64,000 nucleotides of DNA from Streptomyces sp. NBC_01298 (GCF_035978755.1 NZ_CP108417.1:43523-107522); one strand, 5' to 3'. Numbered from the stretch's first letter, positions 1-9,482 are shown. A program made the numbers and translations. The notes: generated by a model from the sequence alone, not told the origin.

Positions 1-174
1 ATGCGGGCCCTGGCCAAGGAGGAGTACAGCAACGGCAAGAACGACCTGATCCGCGTCATCATCACCGACTTCGGGCGGGGCGCAGCCGAGGTCATCTTCG
101 GCGCCGAGCTCGTCCGCCGCGCCCTGAACATCCCCCGCCCCACCCGCCCGATGACCTCTGCGAACCGCTGGTAA
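1..174 (+). CDS. Hypothetical protein, probably C-terminal part (truncated by window edge)
   Basis: An open frame runs from the first base to a TAA stop and would encode 57 residues if the ATG at base 1 is the real start. It more likely continues upstream, because no ribosome site is visible in the window. The peptide is mixed alpha/beta-like, with a hydrophobic stretch LIRVIITDFG and a basic, proline-rich end. GC-rich third positions support coding. The next gene starts 10 bases downstream in the same direction, so the two are probably co-transcribed. I do not recognise the family. Confidence 0.5.
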   Translation: MRALAKEEYSNGKNDLIRVIITDFGRGAAEVIFGAELVRRALNIPRPTRPMTSANRW

Positions 175-184
175 GGAGCCCTCG

Positions 185-1036
185 ATGACCGACACGATCA
201 ACACCGCGCAGGCCCCGGCAGGATCCGGTATCGACCTCGCCCGCCAAGCCCTCGCCGCCGCCCGCGCCGCCGCACAGCAGCGCGGCGACCGGCCCAGCGG
301 CTCCCGCAAAGCCCACCGCCCCCGCACCACCCGCCAGCCCGACGGCCGCGAACCCATCGGATTCGCCGCCCTCCTCGCCAACCTCGTCACCGACCGGGCC
401 TGGGAACTGCCCTCCGCCGGCGGCTCCCTGAGCGATGAGTGGCAGAGCATCGCCGGCGACCTCACCGGCCACGTCGCCCTCGCCGGCTACGACGCCGGAA
501 CCGGCGAACTCGCTGTACGCCCCGTATCCAACCCGTACGCCACCGCCGTCCGGCTGCGCACCCCCACGCTCATCGAGGCCGCCAACAAGGTCATGGGCAA
601 CGCCACCGCCGTGCGCACCATCCGCATCCTGCCGCCCGGCGCCGCCCCCGCCCTCCCGCACCCGGCCCGCGCACTCCAGGCAACCCCCGCACCGGCCCCC
701 GCGGACACCGTCCCGTCCGTGCCTTCGGAGAAGCCCGTCGGCTACCGGGAGGCCATAGCCAAGCATCGTGCCCACCGCTACACCCACCCCCTGGACGCCC
801 GGATCGCCATCGCCCAGCGGGAGCAGATCCGCACCCGGATCATGGAGCCGGAGAGCGCCTTCGCCGAGGGGCGGGCCGAGGCCGAGCGACTGCGCGAGCA
901 GGCAGAACGGGAACGGGCCAGGGGAACTTCGGAGGCCCGCGCCCTGGCCAGGGCCCGCGCCGAGAAGGCCGGACTCACCCACCTGCCGAGCCAGACCACT
1001 GTAACCGCGCCCGAGTTCCTGTACCGCACCGCCTGA
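185..1036 (+). CDS. DciA-like (DUF721 family) DNA-binding protein
   Basis: This 283-residue protein starts at an ATG with GGAG seven bases upstream. The N-terminal 55 residues are basic and disordered-looking. Residues about 58-150 resemble the DUF721/DciA fold: a helix ending in a W, the element DEWQSIAGDLTGHV, then the strand-rich stretch LAVRPVSNPYATAVRL. DciA proteins interact with the replicative helicase DnaB in bacteria that lack DnaC. Versions on accessory replicons are common in actinomycetes. The C-terminal 100 residues form a charged, probably coiled-coil tail. A role in loading helicase on this replicon is inference from the family resemblance. Confidence 0.6.
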   Translation: MTDTINTAQAPAGSGIDLARQALAAARAAAQQRGDRPSGSRKAHRPRTTRQPDGREPIGFAALLANLVTDRAWELPSAGGSLSDEWQSIAGDLTGHVALAGYDAGTGELAVRPVSNPYATAVRLRTPTLIEAANKVMGNATAVRTIRILPPGAAPALPHPARALQATPAPAPADTVPSVPSEKPVGYREAIAKHRAHRYTHPLDARIAIAQREQIRTRIMEPESAFAEGRAEAERLREQAERERARGTSEARALARARAEKAGLTHLPSQTTVTAPEFLYRTA

Positions 1037-1155
1037 CCCTGGAGACAACGTCCAGAGATGGTCAGCATGCCGCCGCGACAGCCGGCAAGACCCCTGTCGG
1101 GTTACTGGCGGAGTTTGTGGGGAGGCCCGCGGATGAGGGCCTCCCCACAGGTGCC

Positions 1156-2133
1156 TCAGTCCTCGTCGATCCCGGCGTGGCCGAGTCCGTCGTCCAGGGT
1201 GATGCGAATGGTTTCCCCGGAGCCGGTGGCGCCGGCGAGTTCGGCCGCGATCCGGTTGTACGCGGTGGTGGCCAGCGCCCAGTCGGCCTCCAGTACGGCG
1301 GCGGCGGTGCGGGTGTTCCAGAGCTCGATGAGGACGGCGATGAGCGAGCGCCCCGAGAGGGCGGCCTGGATGCGGCCCTCCTTGACGTCCTCGACGGCGG
1401 GCGGGGTGCGGAAGTGGCCGTGGTCGACGGCGAGGGCGGAGAGGAACTCCCAGGTGTCGCGGTGCAGGACCAGCTCGGCCGAGGCGACACCGGCCGCCTT
1501 CAGCAGCAGGACCCCGTGGGCGACCTTCGGATCCTCGGGCTGCTCTTCGGGCGTCTGCCCGGAGGTGGCGGGCGCGGGTACGGCATTGGTGGCCGTGCCG
1601 CGGTAGGCGGCCTCGATGGCGCTCTTCAGCCCGGCTTCCACCGCCTCGCTCCCGGCGTCCTTCTGCGGATCCTGGCCCTCGGCGTGCTCCATGTTCTCCC
1701 CCTGGTCCTCATGATCGGGCAGTGGCTGCTGTACGGACGCTCCGGCGGCTTCCGCTGTGCCGTCCTGGGCAGGCCCGGCGTCCACCCCAGCCCTGGGCAC
1801 CAGCTGCTGCGGAACGGCAGCCGGTGCTGCGGCTGTGGCGAAGCCGCGCAGGAGGTCGCCGAGGTCGCGCAGCAGCTGTATCTCCTCCCGCACTTCCTCC
1901 CGGCCCTCTTGCAGATCGGCGATCATCTTTTCCTGGCGGCGGCGCAGCTCCCGGTTCTCTTCGCGGAGCCCGGTGACGCCGTTCTGGACAACCTCCTGGA
2001 TCTTCATCCGGGCCTGCGCGAGCTCGCCGTGCAACGCGGACAGACCCACCGTCGGATCGTCCAGACGCTCCAGCTGCTTGCGTGCTCCCCTCAGTTCCCC
2101 CAGCGCCTCATCGAACGCCTGTTTCCACCCCAC
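1156..2133 (-). CDS. Hypothetical coiled-coil protein
   Basis: The 325-residue product starts at a GTG preceded by AGGGAG at four bases. Residues about 1-100 are strongly heptad-like and rich in Glu, Arg and Leu (for example LREENRELRRRQEKM), so a long coiled coil is likely. A central Pro/Ala/Gln-rich linker (about 100-200) separates it from a globular C-terminal domain (about 205-325) that I cannot assign. It is convergent with the DciA-like gene. Coiled coil plus globular end would fit a plasmid structural or partition accessory protein, but nothing in the sequence proves this. Confidence 0.6.
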   Translation of the reverse strand: MGWKQAFDEALGELRGARKQLERLDDPTVGLSALHGELAQARMKIQEVVQNGVTGLREENRELRRRQEKMIADLQEGREEVREEIQLLRDLGDLLRGFATAAAPAAVPQQLVPRAGVDAGPAQDGTAEAAGASVQQPLPDHEDQGENMEHAEGQDPQKDAGSEAVEAGLKSAIEAAYRGTATNAVPAPATSGQTPEEQPEDPKVAHGVLLLKAAGVASAELVLHRDTWEFLSALAVDHGHFRTPPAVEDVKEGRIQAALSGRSLIAVLIELWNTRTAAAVLEADWALATTAYNRIAAELAGATGSGETIRITLDDGLGHAGIDED

Positions 2134-2683
2134 GTGACTCCCTGACTACGTTCAGCTAGCGGACCGCTCGTATCTCCCCATAAGCAGCTCAGCCGACACG
2201 ATGCTTTCCGGCCCTTCCATGGCTGGCAATCGAGAGATGAGCGCGGGGCCGGTGCCGCCTGGTCTCCCGCCAAGACCGCTTCCCTACGCCGGGTTCAAAT
2301 CGAGCCCGCGGTGACCGCCCACCCCGGTCGGGGAGCCGACGATCCCGGCGCTTCCCATCACGCGTCGCACCGCCGACGGTGCGACGCTGGACGAAGGGGA
2401 CCGCAGCGACCTGGAGGTGCTGGTGCCTCGTCCCATCTGGTCCGGAGCGACCTCCTTCGGCCTGGTCACTTCTCTGAACTAAGGGTCGTGGCCTCAATCC
2501 GAGCTACAGCGGGCAGGCTCACAACCTGCCCGAATCCACGGAGCTGGCGTAGGGGGCCGTGACCCGTCGCTCATTGGCAACTCCAGCCCAAAACAGCTCC
2601 TGCGACCCCACGCCGTCACCCGACCGCAACGCCTGTACGCTGCACGGCAAAAAGGCTGGGTAGCCAACATCCTGGGGTGGGAC
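2134..2683. other. Non-coding stretch with one strong hairpin
   Basis: I see no convincing gene in these 550 bases. The one clear structure is a perfect 8-bp stem with a 7-base loop at 2510-2532 (CGGGCAGG / CCTGCCCG). The loop CTCACAA looks like an anticodon loop, but no tRNA D or T arm can be folded around it. The stretch also holds the divergent promoter space for the two flanking genes. Confidence 0.4.
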
Positions 2684-3124
2684 ATGGAAGATCGTGAGCG
2701 GTTCACTCTGCTACGGATCACTGGCAAGTACGGCGGCAGCGTGGCCATTGAACTCGACGAATCCGGAGCGTCCGGCATTCCGGACACCAGCGGCGAGCTG
2801 ATGGTGCACAACGACTTCGTGGCCGGACTCACTCGCACCTACGTCGAGCCGTACGACCTCGCTCCTTGGGAGCACGTGCTGGACGAGGTCGAGGCCGGCC
2901 GAGACGCGGTGTGGCGCGAGTGCGCCCGAGTAGCTGAGATTGGCATCCAGCTCGTGGACAGGGAAGACGACCAGGACCAGATCACTGTCACGGTCGCCGA
3001 CCAGCAGACAACACGGGTGGCCATCAGCCTGGAAGTGAACCGCGGTTGGATCGAAGAACAACGTGAGCTGCTCCATGGAATCCGCGAGGCTTGGAAGCAT
3101 GTTCACCCGACCGCACTGCGGTAG
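2684..3124 (+). CDS. Hypothetical protein, DUF5959-like
   Basis: This is a 146-residue acidic protein with an ATG start and a GGGTGGGAC sequence directly before it. Beta-rich N-terminal half (VAIELDES, ELMVHNDFVAGL), then a WE-x-LDEVEAG motif near residue 65 and a second strand pair ITVTVADQ near 105. The pattern resembles small Streptomyces proteins grouped as DUF5959, whose function is unknown. That family call is from memory of the motif order and is tentative. Codon use matches its neighbours. Confidence 0.5.
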   Translation: MEDRERFTLLRITGKYGGSVAIELDESGASGIPDTSGELMVHNDFVAGLTRTYVEPYDLAPWEHVLDEVEAGRDAVWRECARVAEIGIQLVDREDDQDQITVTVADQQTTRVAISLEVNRGWIEEQRELLHGIREAWKHVHPTALR

Positions 3125-3282
3125 CTGCCCCGGTACAGCAGCGGAGTACCGCAACCTCTCAAGCGACCCCAGGTCGACCGTGACCGGCGCAGCAGGCCGC
3201 TGACTTGGCTCCTTCGCCCAGCGGCGACCAGTCTTTGACCTGAGAATCGCACAAGTCAGTTCAGTCAACACGGCCGATCAAG

Positions 3283-4116
3283 GTGGTGCCGGCCACCGAG
3301 TCGCACGACATCTCCTTCCGGCAGATCCACACCGCCGACGGCGGGCGGGTCCGGTACCGCAAGGTGTGCGAGCTCGACGGCCAGGAACTCCGCCAGGACG
3401 AGATCGTGCGCGGCTACGAGACCGCGACCGGCACGCTGATCCCGGTTACCGACCAAGACCTCGACGCCATGCCGCTGCCCACTGCGCAAGCCATCGACAT
3501 CGTCACCTTCGTGCCCGCGGCCTCCATCGACCCGATCCAGATCGGCGCCTCCTACTACCTGGCCGCGACCGAACCCGTCTCCGCGAAGCCGTACACGCTC
3601 CTGCGGCAAGCACTGGAGCGCAGCGCGAAGGTGGCGGTGGCGAAGTTCGCGCTGCGCGACCGGGAACGGCTCGGGCTCCTGCGGGTCAAGGGCGATGTGA
3701 TCATGCTGCACGCGCTCCGCTGGCCGGACGAGATCCGCTCACCCTCTCAGGTCCCCGTCCCGGACACCGCGGTGTCGGAGGCGGAGGTGGAGGCGGAGGC
3801 GGCCGTACGGCTCGCGGAGATCCTCACCGGCACCGACCTGTCAGACATGCGCGACACCTACCGGGACGCGCTGGAGGAAGTCATCTCCGCGAAGTCCGCC
3901 ACCGGCGCCCTGCCCGCGGCAAGCGGGGATGAGGCGCCGCCGGCGTCGGCGGAGGTTGTCGACCTGATGGGCATGCTGGAGAAGTCCGTGCAGGACGCGA
4001 AGAGCACCCGGGCCGAGCCCGCCACCGTGCACCCGCTCCCCGGCAAGAAGACGGCCGCGAAGAAGACCACGCCCAAGAAGACAGCAGCGAAGGGAAAACC
4101 CCGGCGAAGCGCCTGA
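3283..4116 (+). CDS. ku: Ku-type non-homologous end-joining protein, N-terminally truncated
   Basis: Residues from ATESHDISFRQIH onward are unmistakably bacterial Ku: the central beta-barrel, the cysteine of VRYRKVCELDG, the segment ALRDRERLGLL, and a Lys/Ala-rich DNA-binding tail ending KKTAAKGKPRRSA. Bacterial Ku normally begins with about 20 more residues (a W-x-G-x-ISFGLV type segment). Here the homologous frame can be followed upstream only to PIKVV; the sequence before it is unrelated and soon hits a TGA. The only starts available are GTGs at 3280 or 3283, with no ribosome site. The gene therefore looks 5'-truncated by rearrangement and may be non-functional. No LigD gene is present in the window. 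Confidence 0.75.
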   Translation: MVPATESHDISFRQIHTADGGRVRYRKVCELDGQELRQDEIVRGYETATGTLIPVTDQDLDAMPLPTAQAIDIVTFVPAASIDPIQIGASYYLAATEPVSAKPYTLLRQALERSAKVAVAKFALRDRERLGLLRVKGDVIMLHALRWPDEIRSPSQVPVPDTAVSEAEVEAEAAVRLAEILTGTDLSDMRDTYRDALEEVISAKSATGALPAASGDEAPPASAEVVDLMGMLEKSVQDAKSTRAEPATVHPLPGKKTAAKKTTPKKTAAKGKPRRSA

Positions 4117-4840
4117 CACAACGCCCCTGCGGGGGTCCTTTGCGACGCCTGGACACCCAGCCCCTCGCCCCCGAAGGGACGCCCGCAACCTGGGTTTCGC
4201 GAAATCCCCTGCTGCTCGATGTAGGGGAACTGGTGCAGGACGTGCACGTCCTGTGTGGCGAGCACCATGTTCAGGCACGGCGTCGGGCTTACGACGGGCA
4301 GCTCTCAGGCGGTGTCCCCGTCGTGCTCCCAGGCGAGGACAATCTCATCTGCGCCGGTGAATACTCAGGAACTGGAGTGTCAGCGGGGGATGGAGGGGTG
4401 CCAGTTGCCTCCTGTGGCGCGGACAGTGGCGCGCCACGCCTCAGAGCCCGGCCTTGATTTCAGGATTCGGCTGATTGGCGAAGAGGTGAGGGCTGAAGAG
4501 AGGCGCCCAAAGCGTGACGGGGCACCTGCCGGACGGCTTGATCCGGAACCAATGCAGGTGCCCCCCGGGGAGGCTCCGCTTCCCCTCCATCAACGTAGCG
4601 GCTCGGGGGAGTAGGAGTGGACGCGGCAACTCGCCACTCCAAAACTTTCAGGACATTGACTACGGGTAGTTACCAGCCAAAATAAAATCCCCCACAGGTT
4701 CGACGTGTAAGGATCGGCGCTTCTGCTGAAAGAGAGACCGCCTTCGGTTCGGCCGAAATTCCGGAAGTCGGTTTCCATTTCCTTGCAGATGAGCGACGGA
4801 TTGGATGCTTCTTTTCCGTTAATCGACTAGGGGGATCTGC
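4117..4840. other. Non-coding stretch between ku and the double-protease gene
   Basis: A short hairpin (CCCC-TGC-GGGG, 4124-4134) followed by CCTTT just after the Ku stop may act as a weak terminator. The rest has frames on both strands but none with a good ribosome site, a recognisable product or consistent third-position GC. The last 200 bases are AT-richer than the surroundings and probably hold the promoter of the next gene. Confidence 0.35.
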
Positions 4841-7717
4841 GTGTATTTGAAGAGACTGTTGCCGTCTGCGGCAGCGGTGATCGCTGTGTCGATGCCCGCC
4901 GCGGCGTTCGCCGCGCCATCGCCGTCCGCGTCACCAGGTACTGCTTCTCCAGTTCAGGGCGCTGGGCTGGGTCAAAGGGACCTCTCCTCCATCCTGACCG
5001 CTGCGGGGGTGCCGACGCCTGGAGGACCGTCGGGTAGCCCATCCCCGTCCGGGACCCCGGATGCAAGGAGCGGGTCTGCGGCAGCCGAAGAAAAGTTCTG
5101 GACTCCTGAGCGGATAGCCCAGGCCAAACCAGTTGACGAGCAAGCTGCGCGCACGGCAAATCGAAACCTCCCAGCACCTGCTAAGGGTTCCGGCATCCCG
5201 GATGCCACGGGGGTTTCCGAGAAGAATGACCAAATCGGACTGTTCTTCTTTGCTGCTGGTGGTGGTTACCGTTTTTGCGCCGGCACCGTAGTTCCGTCGC
5301 AGGGAAAGAATCTGGTGGCCACGGCCGCCCACTGCTTCGACGGGTCCACGCCCGCCAAGCACCTGGTCTTCATCCCCGGCCACGCGGAGAGCACACCCCG
5401 CCCCTTCGGTGTCTTCCCTGTCGCACCCTCGAAGATCCACATGACCCCCGCATACAAGGCCCTCGGCGGGTCCCACACCGCAACCGACACGGACTTCGCG
5501 TTCGCCGCCACCGCGCCCCGGGCCGATGGCAAGAACGTGGAGGAGGTCGTGGGCTCGGTCCCTCTCGCCTTCAGCGCCGGCTTCGACCACCCCAGCACCA
5601 AGGTCGTCGGCCTTGAGCCGAACAAACCTCTGACCGAGTGCATCGCCCCGATGAAGCAGTTCACCACCGCCACGTCAGGAGACTGGGCCGGCGGCACCTT
5701 CAGCCAGGTCAACTGCGCCGAATCGGCGCAGAGCACCTCGGGCGGCCCCTTTATCGTCAACATCGACGGCCACTCCACGCTGGTCGGCGTCGTAGGCGGC
5801 TGGAAGACCGGAGGCGACGAGCCCGGCGCAAGGTACGGCTCGTACCTCGACGACGACGCCAAGAACCTCTACGAGGAAGCGGCGCAATCCCAGCCACAGC
5901 CCGCGCCCTTGCCCTCGGCCAGCACTGCTCCCGGATCCACGAGCAAGCCGACCAAGAAGCCAGACGTGCCTACCGCGACGCCCAGCCCTACGCCGGTGAA
6001 CCTTCTGGCAGCTGAGCTGGAAGCGTTCTGGACCCCGGAGCGTATGCAACAGGCGAAGCCGGTGGCCGAACAGGAGGCACGCGAAGCCCTGCTTCCTCCG
6101 GAGGCGCGCACCCCGGCCACCACCTTCACCTCCCCGTCGAAGGAGTTCGGAGGACTCAAGGAGGTCGGAACGTTCTTCTACGCCCAGAACGACCAATACC
6201 GTTTCTGTGCCGGTACCGTCGTTCCTTCCCCCGGCAAGAACATCGTCGCCACCGCCGCGCACTGCTTCGACGGCAACGACCAGACCACCAAGCTGGTGTT
6301 CGTCCCGAAACACAATGGGACGACACCGCGCCCGTACGGAGTCTTTCCGATTGCCGTCGGCCAGATCTACATGGACCCGGCCTACAAAGCGCCCAACGGT
6401 GACCACACTGCCACCGACCTCGACTTCGCGTTCCTGAGGACTGGTCCGCGGGCCGACGGGAAGAACCTTGAAGACGTGGTGGGCGCCATCCCACTCGCCC
6501 TGAACCAGGGCTTCACCCACCCGGACACACAGGTCATCGGCTACCCCTACCTGCCCGGTGACGACAAGTACAAGCCGAACCAGAACCCTCTGACGTGCAC
6601 CACGCCCACCAAGAAATACACCACCGCCAACGCGGACGGCTGGACGGGCGGCACGTTCACCGAGGTCAACTGCCAGGGCTACGTCTCCGGCACCTCCGGC
6701 GGCCCCTTCCTGATCAAGATGGGCACCGGGCGCGGCCTCGCCGGCGTCACCGGCGGCTGGAAGACCGGAGGCCACTCACCTGACACCTCCTACAGCTCCT
6801 ACTTCGGAGACGACGTCAAGCGCATCTACGACGCCGCCGTGGCAGGCAAGCAGCCCCAGCCCAAGCCCGGGTCCGCTCTGCCGCCCGGCGAAACCTGGCG
6901 GGACTACACCCGGGGAATCGCTTCCGGCTACTTCACCGTCGACGGTGACGACATCGACGAAGACCGCATGGACATGTTCGTCTGGTGGAAGGACGGCGAG
7001 GTCAGCCTGTACCGCGGCGCAACTCCGCAGAAGGGCTACTTCGACAAGGAGATCCGTGTCCAGGCACCGAACTCCACCTGGCGTGACTACGCCGTCGAAG
7101 TCACCGCGGGGAACTTCACCGGCGATGAGGGATCAGACATCATCGTCCGCTGGAAAGACGGCGAGGTCACGCTGTACCCCTCCGTTGACGAGAAGGGGTT
7201 CCACGGCGAGATCCAGCTCCTCGCGCCCAACGACACCTGGAAGCAGCACGCCCAGCAGATGACTACCGGCCGCTTCTCCAGCAACGGCCGCCAGGATGAC
7301 CTCGTCGTCCGCTGGTCCGATGGCGAGGTCAGCCAGTACACCGACGTCTCTGAGCGAGGCATCGGAACAGAAACCATGGCCCAGGCCCCGAACGAGACCT
7401 GGACACACGCTGCGGAGATCGCCTCGGGCGACTACACCGGCAACGACAACTGGGACCTGATCATCCGCTGGAGCGACGGAGAACTCACCAACTACCAGGA
7501 CTTCAAGGGCAACCTGGCCGCCTCCAAGGAGAACCGGCTGCAAGCGCCCAACTCGACCTGGAGCCACGCCACCATCCTCTCCGGCGGCGACTACACGGAA
7601 AACCCGTGGCCCGACGACACCATCGTCCGCTGGACCGACGGCGAGATGACTCTGTACGCGGACGGCAACGGCACCACGATCGGCGCGGAGAACAAGCTCG
7701 TCAGCCCGGCCCTCTGA
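4841..7717 (+). CDS. Secreted protein with two trypsin-like serine protease domains and C-terminal WxDGE repeats
   Basis: The 958-residue product starts at GTG, with AGGGGG seven bases before it, and has a Sec signal peptide (basic LKRLLP, hydrophobic core, cleavage near AFA-AP). Two homologous chymotrypsin-fold domains follow. The first has its His in TAAHCFDG (about 164), Asp in DTDFAF (about 217) and Ser in STSGGPF (about 301). The second has His about 475, Asp in DLDFAF about 528 and Ser in GTSGGPF about 617. Both triads look intact. Residues about 675-958 form five beta-rich repeats of about 50 residues, each with a W-K/S/T-DGE-x-x-Y core, as in VCBS/FG-GAP-like propellers. An internal duplication of the protease half is evident. 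Substrate unknown. Confidence 0.85.
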   Translation: MYLKRLLPSAAAVIAVSMPAAAFAAPSPSASPGTASPVQGAGLGQRDLSSILTAAGVPTPGGPSGSPSPSGTPDARSGSAAAEEKFWTPERIAQAKPVDEQAARTANRNLPAPAKGSGIPDATGVSEKNDQIGLFFFAAGGGYRFCAGTVVPSQGKNLVATAAHCFDGSTPAKHLVFIPGHAESTPRPFGVFPVAPSKIHMTPAYKALGGSHTATDTDFAFAATAPRADGKNVEEVVGSVPLAFSAGFDHPSTKVVGLEPNKPLTECIAPMKQFTTATSGDWAGGTFSQVNCAESAQSTSGGPFIVNIDGHSTLVGVVGGWKTGGDEPGARYGSYLDDDAKNLYEEAAQSQPQPAPLPSASTAPGSTSKPTKKPDVPTATPSPTPVNLLAAELEAFWTPERMQQAKPVAEQEAREALLPPEARTPATTFTSPSKEFGGLKEVGTFFYAQNDQYRFCAGTVVPSPGKNIVATAAHCFDGNDQTTKLVFVPKHNGTTPRPYGVFPIAVGQIYMDPAYKAPNGDHTATDLDFAFLRTGPRADGKNLEDVVGAIPLALNQGFTHPDTQVIGYPYLPGDDKYKPNQNPLTCTTPTKKYTTANADGWTGGTFTEVNCQGYVSGTSGGPFLIKMGTGRGLAGVTGGWKTGGHSPDTSYSSYFGDDVKRIYDAAVAGKQPQPKPGSALPPGETWRDYTRGIASGYFTVDGDDIDEDRMDMFVWWKDGEVSLYRGATPQKGYFDKEIRVQAPNSTWRDYAVEVTAGNFTGDEGSDIIVRWKDGEVTLYPSVDEKGFHGEIQLLAPNDTWKQHAQQMTTGRFSSNGRQDDLVVRWSDGEVSQYTDVSERGIGTETMAQAPNETWTHAAEIASGDYTGNDNWDLIIRWSDGELTNYQDFKGNLAASKENRLQAPNSTWSHATILSGGDYTENPWPDDTIVRWTDGEMTLYADGNGTTIGAENKLVSPAL

Positions 7718-7782
7718 CCTTCCGGACACCCCAGAGCGGATCTGGGGCCGCTCCAATATCGGACCTATCAGCAGGGAGAGAA

Positions 7783-8118
7783 ATGAATCGCATGAAGATA
7801 GCCTCGGTCGTTGCCGCCTGCACCCTCCCCATAGCGGCTCTGCAGGTCGCCGGCGCCGGTACGTCGACTGCAGCCCCCACCGCAGTCCCCTTGGACTGCG
7901 CCACCTGGGTCAGCGGTCCCGGCCAGTCGGGCAACGTCACCTGCACGACGAGTGTGACCTCACGTTTCCGTGCCAAGGTCTACTGCTCCCGTAGTGGCGG
8001 AAGCCAGTTCATCGTGTGGGGACCATGGATACACGAGGGCGTTTCCATGGCGACGTGCTCCCTGAACGGAACGGCGGGCGTGGCGTACATCGCCTATGAG
8101 ACCGGCAACAAGGGATGA
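7783..8118 (+). CDS. Small secreted protein
   Basis: 111 residues, ATG start with AGGGAG seven bases upstream. The N-terminus MNRMKIASVVAACTLPIAAL is a typical Sec signal, with cleavage likely near STAAP. The mature part is about 80 residues and has four cysteines (DCAT, VTCT, VYCS, ATCS) that could form two disulphides. It lies 65 bases after the protease gene in the same orientation and may be co-expressed with it. I do not recognise the family; a protease inhibitor or small beta-sandwich is possible but unproven. Confidence 0.6.
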   Translation: MNRMKIASVVAACTLPIAALQVAGAGTSTAAPTAVPLDCATWVSGPGQSGNVTCTTSVTSRFRAKVYCSRSGGSQFIVWGPWIHEGVSMATCSLNGTAGVAYIAYETGNKG

Positions 8119-8228
8119 GCGCTCCTGGCCGGTCGATGGAAGGCGGCGTCCTGTCGGCCGGCCAGGGAACCCACAGGCCGAGTACTACGTCTCTCCTCGC
8201 AGGAGAGCCGCCAAGGGAACGGAAGCGT

Positions 8229-8726
8229 ATGAACCTCAGCGACCAGAACGGCTCCGCTTCCTCTCGCGCTGCCGACAAGGAGCCCCGCTACGCCAACCGG
8301 CGCCGCCTGACCAGAGTGGGCGCGATAGCCGTGCTGCTTGTAGCCAGCACCGCAGTGGCGTGCAGCAACCGCAATGACGATTCCGCAGACGCTGCGCCTG
8401 CCACGTCCTCGCCCGCTTCGAACTGGCCAGGCAACGGTGATCCCGCTACGGAAGCCTTCCGCACCCATCTTGCGAGAAGCGAAGCGGGCAAGGAACTCCT
8501 GGCAATCTCCATGCACGTGATGACCGAGGAAGCCGGTCCGCCTCTGGCCATCCGGATCGTCACCAACCTCGACCGTGAACTCCGGGACTCCGACTCACCC
8601 GACGTGCCGAAGGCAGTGAAGATAGCCAAGGCCTTCGCCGACTGGCACACCGACGAGTTCAAGGACCACGGGACAGTCAAGATCGGCAATCCTGCGACCG
8701 AGGTGATGGCCACAGTGAGCTGGTGA
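8229..8726 (+). CDS. Putative lipoprotein
   Basis: 165 residues. The chosen ATG lies about 110 bases after the previous gene and has GGGAACGGAAG before it. A long cytoplasmic-type lead (about 29 residues, ending RRRLTR) precedes a hydrophobic segment VGAIAVLLVASTAVAC-S. This fits a type II signal with a lipobox cysteine at about residue 45, although Ala at -3 is not ideal. The mature region is a charged helical domain of about 110 residues with no motif I recognise. It is probably membrane-anchored on the outer face. Confidence 0.55.
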   Translation: MNLSDQNGSASSRAADKEPRYANRRRLTRVGAIAVLLVASTAVACSNRNDDSADAAPATSSPASNWPGNGDPATEAFRTHLARSEAGKELLAISMHVMTEEAGPPLAIRIVTNLDRELRDSDSPDVPKAVKIAKAFADWHTDEFKDHGTVKIGNPATEVMATVSW

Positions 8727-9185
8727 CGGTGGGAATCCCCATCGGCGGCCTCTCCATACAGTGCTCGTCCAGCAGCCAGCAGACTGACTGATGAGCACGT
8801 GCGGGAGGTCGAGCATGGCTCGATGCGGAACCCGCGTCGATGCCCCATTCGCCGAGAGCGGCCTCCGGCCGGACTCACCGTGCCCAGGCGGCGCGGCTGA
8901 GTGCTGGGAACGGCCGTAGCCGTTCGCGATGGCCGGCGCGTAACTGCCACCTGTTCCGTGCCCAGCTTCCGGCCCCCTCCCGGAACAGTCGGAGGTCTTG
9001 CCGGGGGCGTCCTTCCTGCAGGTGAGCAGGCGGGCCCGAAAACCTCGTCGGGCTCGCCTCCTTCGCGGCGGTCGGTGTGACCGCTCTGCGAAGTAGCGAG
9101 CCCGTGGCCGTGTACAGGGTTTCGCTGTCCACGTCTGGAGGCCATCTGCTGGTCGCCATCATTGAGGCGCCCACGGCCTGAATCT
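8727..9185. other. Non-coding stretch
   Basis: About 460 bases between two convergent genes. I find no ribosome-site-supported frame and no recognisable product on either strand. A GC-rich imperfect hairpin, suitable for bidirectional termination, is possible around the middle, but I see no clean perfect stem. Confidence 0.3.
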
Positions 9186-9482
9186 TTAGCCGCAGCTGGA
9201 ACGGTAGTACGACTCGTTGCCCCACAGCGCTTCAGCGGCCGACGCGTACGAGGTGACGCCGGCCTTGACGTCGCCGCTCTGCGCGAAGTACTTGCCCTTC
9301 ACCGAAGAGCCGTGGCAGTTCTTGCCGTGGTAGAAGTTCGAGTAGACCTGGTCGCTGCTGTTGGTGCCGTAGAACCACTTGCCACCGCTGACATCGACCG
9401 ACTGTGCCAGGGCCGGCGTGGCAAGACCTACGACGATGAAACCAGCCGCGACGGCAGCCTTGATACGGGTACTGACCTGCAT
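9186..9482 (-). CDS. Lactococcin 972 family bacteriocin precursor (copy 1)
   Basis: 98 residues starting at ATG with GGAG eight bases upstream. A Sec signal peptide (MQVSTRIKAAVAAGFIVVGL... cleavage after ALA) is followed by a mature peptide of about 70 residues. It carries the family pattern GGKW-x-YG, SNFYH and SYYRSSC. Lactococcin 972 acts outside the cell on septum formation through lipid II; that is established for the family, not shown here. This copy is nearly identical to the opposite-strand copy about 0.8 kb away, differing at a handful of residues (SVDV/TVEV, F/S, GKN/ASK). It is divergent from that copy and from the immunity genes. Confidence 0.85.
   Translation of the reverse strand: MQVSTRIKAAVAAGFIVVGLATPALAQSVDVSGGKWFYGTNSSDQVYSNFYHGKNCHGSSVKGKYFAQSGDVKAGVTSYASAAEALWGNESYYRSSCG

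Noticed and set aside
439..2145. A 568-residue plus-strand frame covering the first two genes
   Set aside because: Arg/Pro-rich out-of-frame reading of the DciA-like and coiled-coil genes. Typical GC-bias shadow.
2281..2310. GGGTTCAAATC resembling a tRNA T loop
   Set aside because: The flanking bases do not form a 5-bp stem and no other tRNA part is in range.
2461..2560. tRNA-like anticodon stem-loop (loop CTCACAA)
   Set aside because: Only the anticodon-type hairpin is present. No D arm, T arm or acceptor pairing can be built around it.
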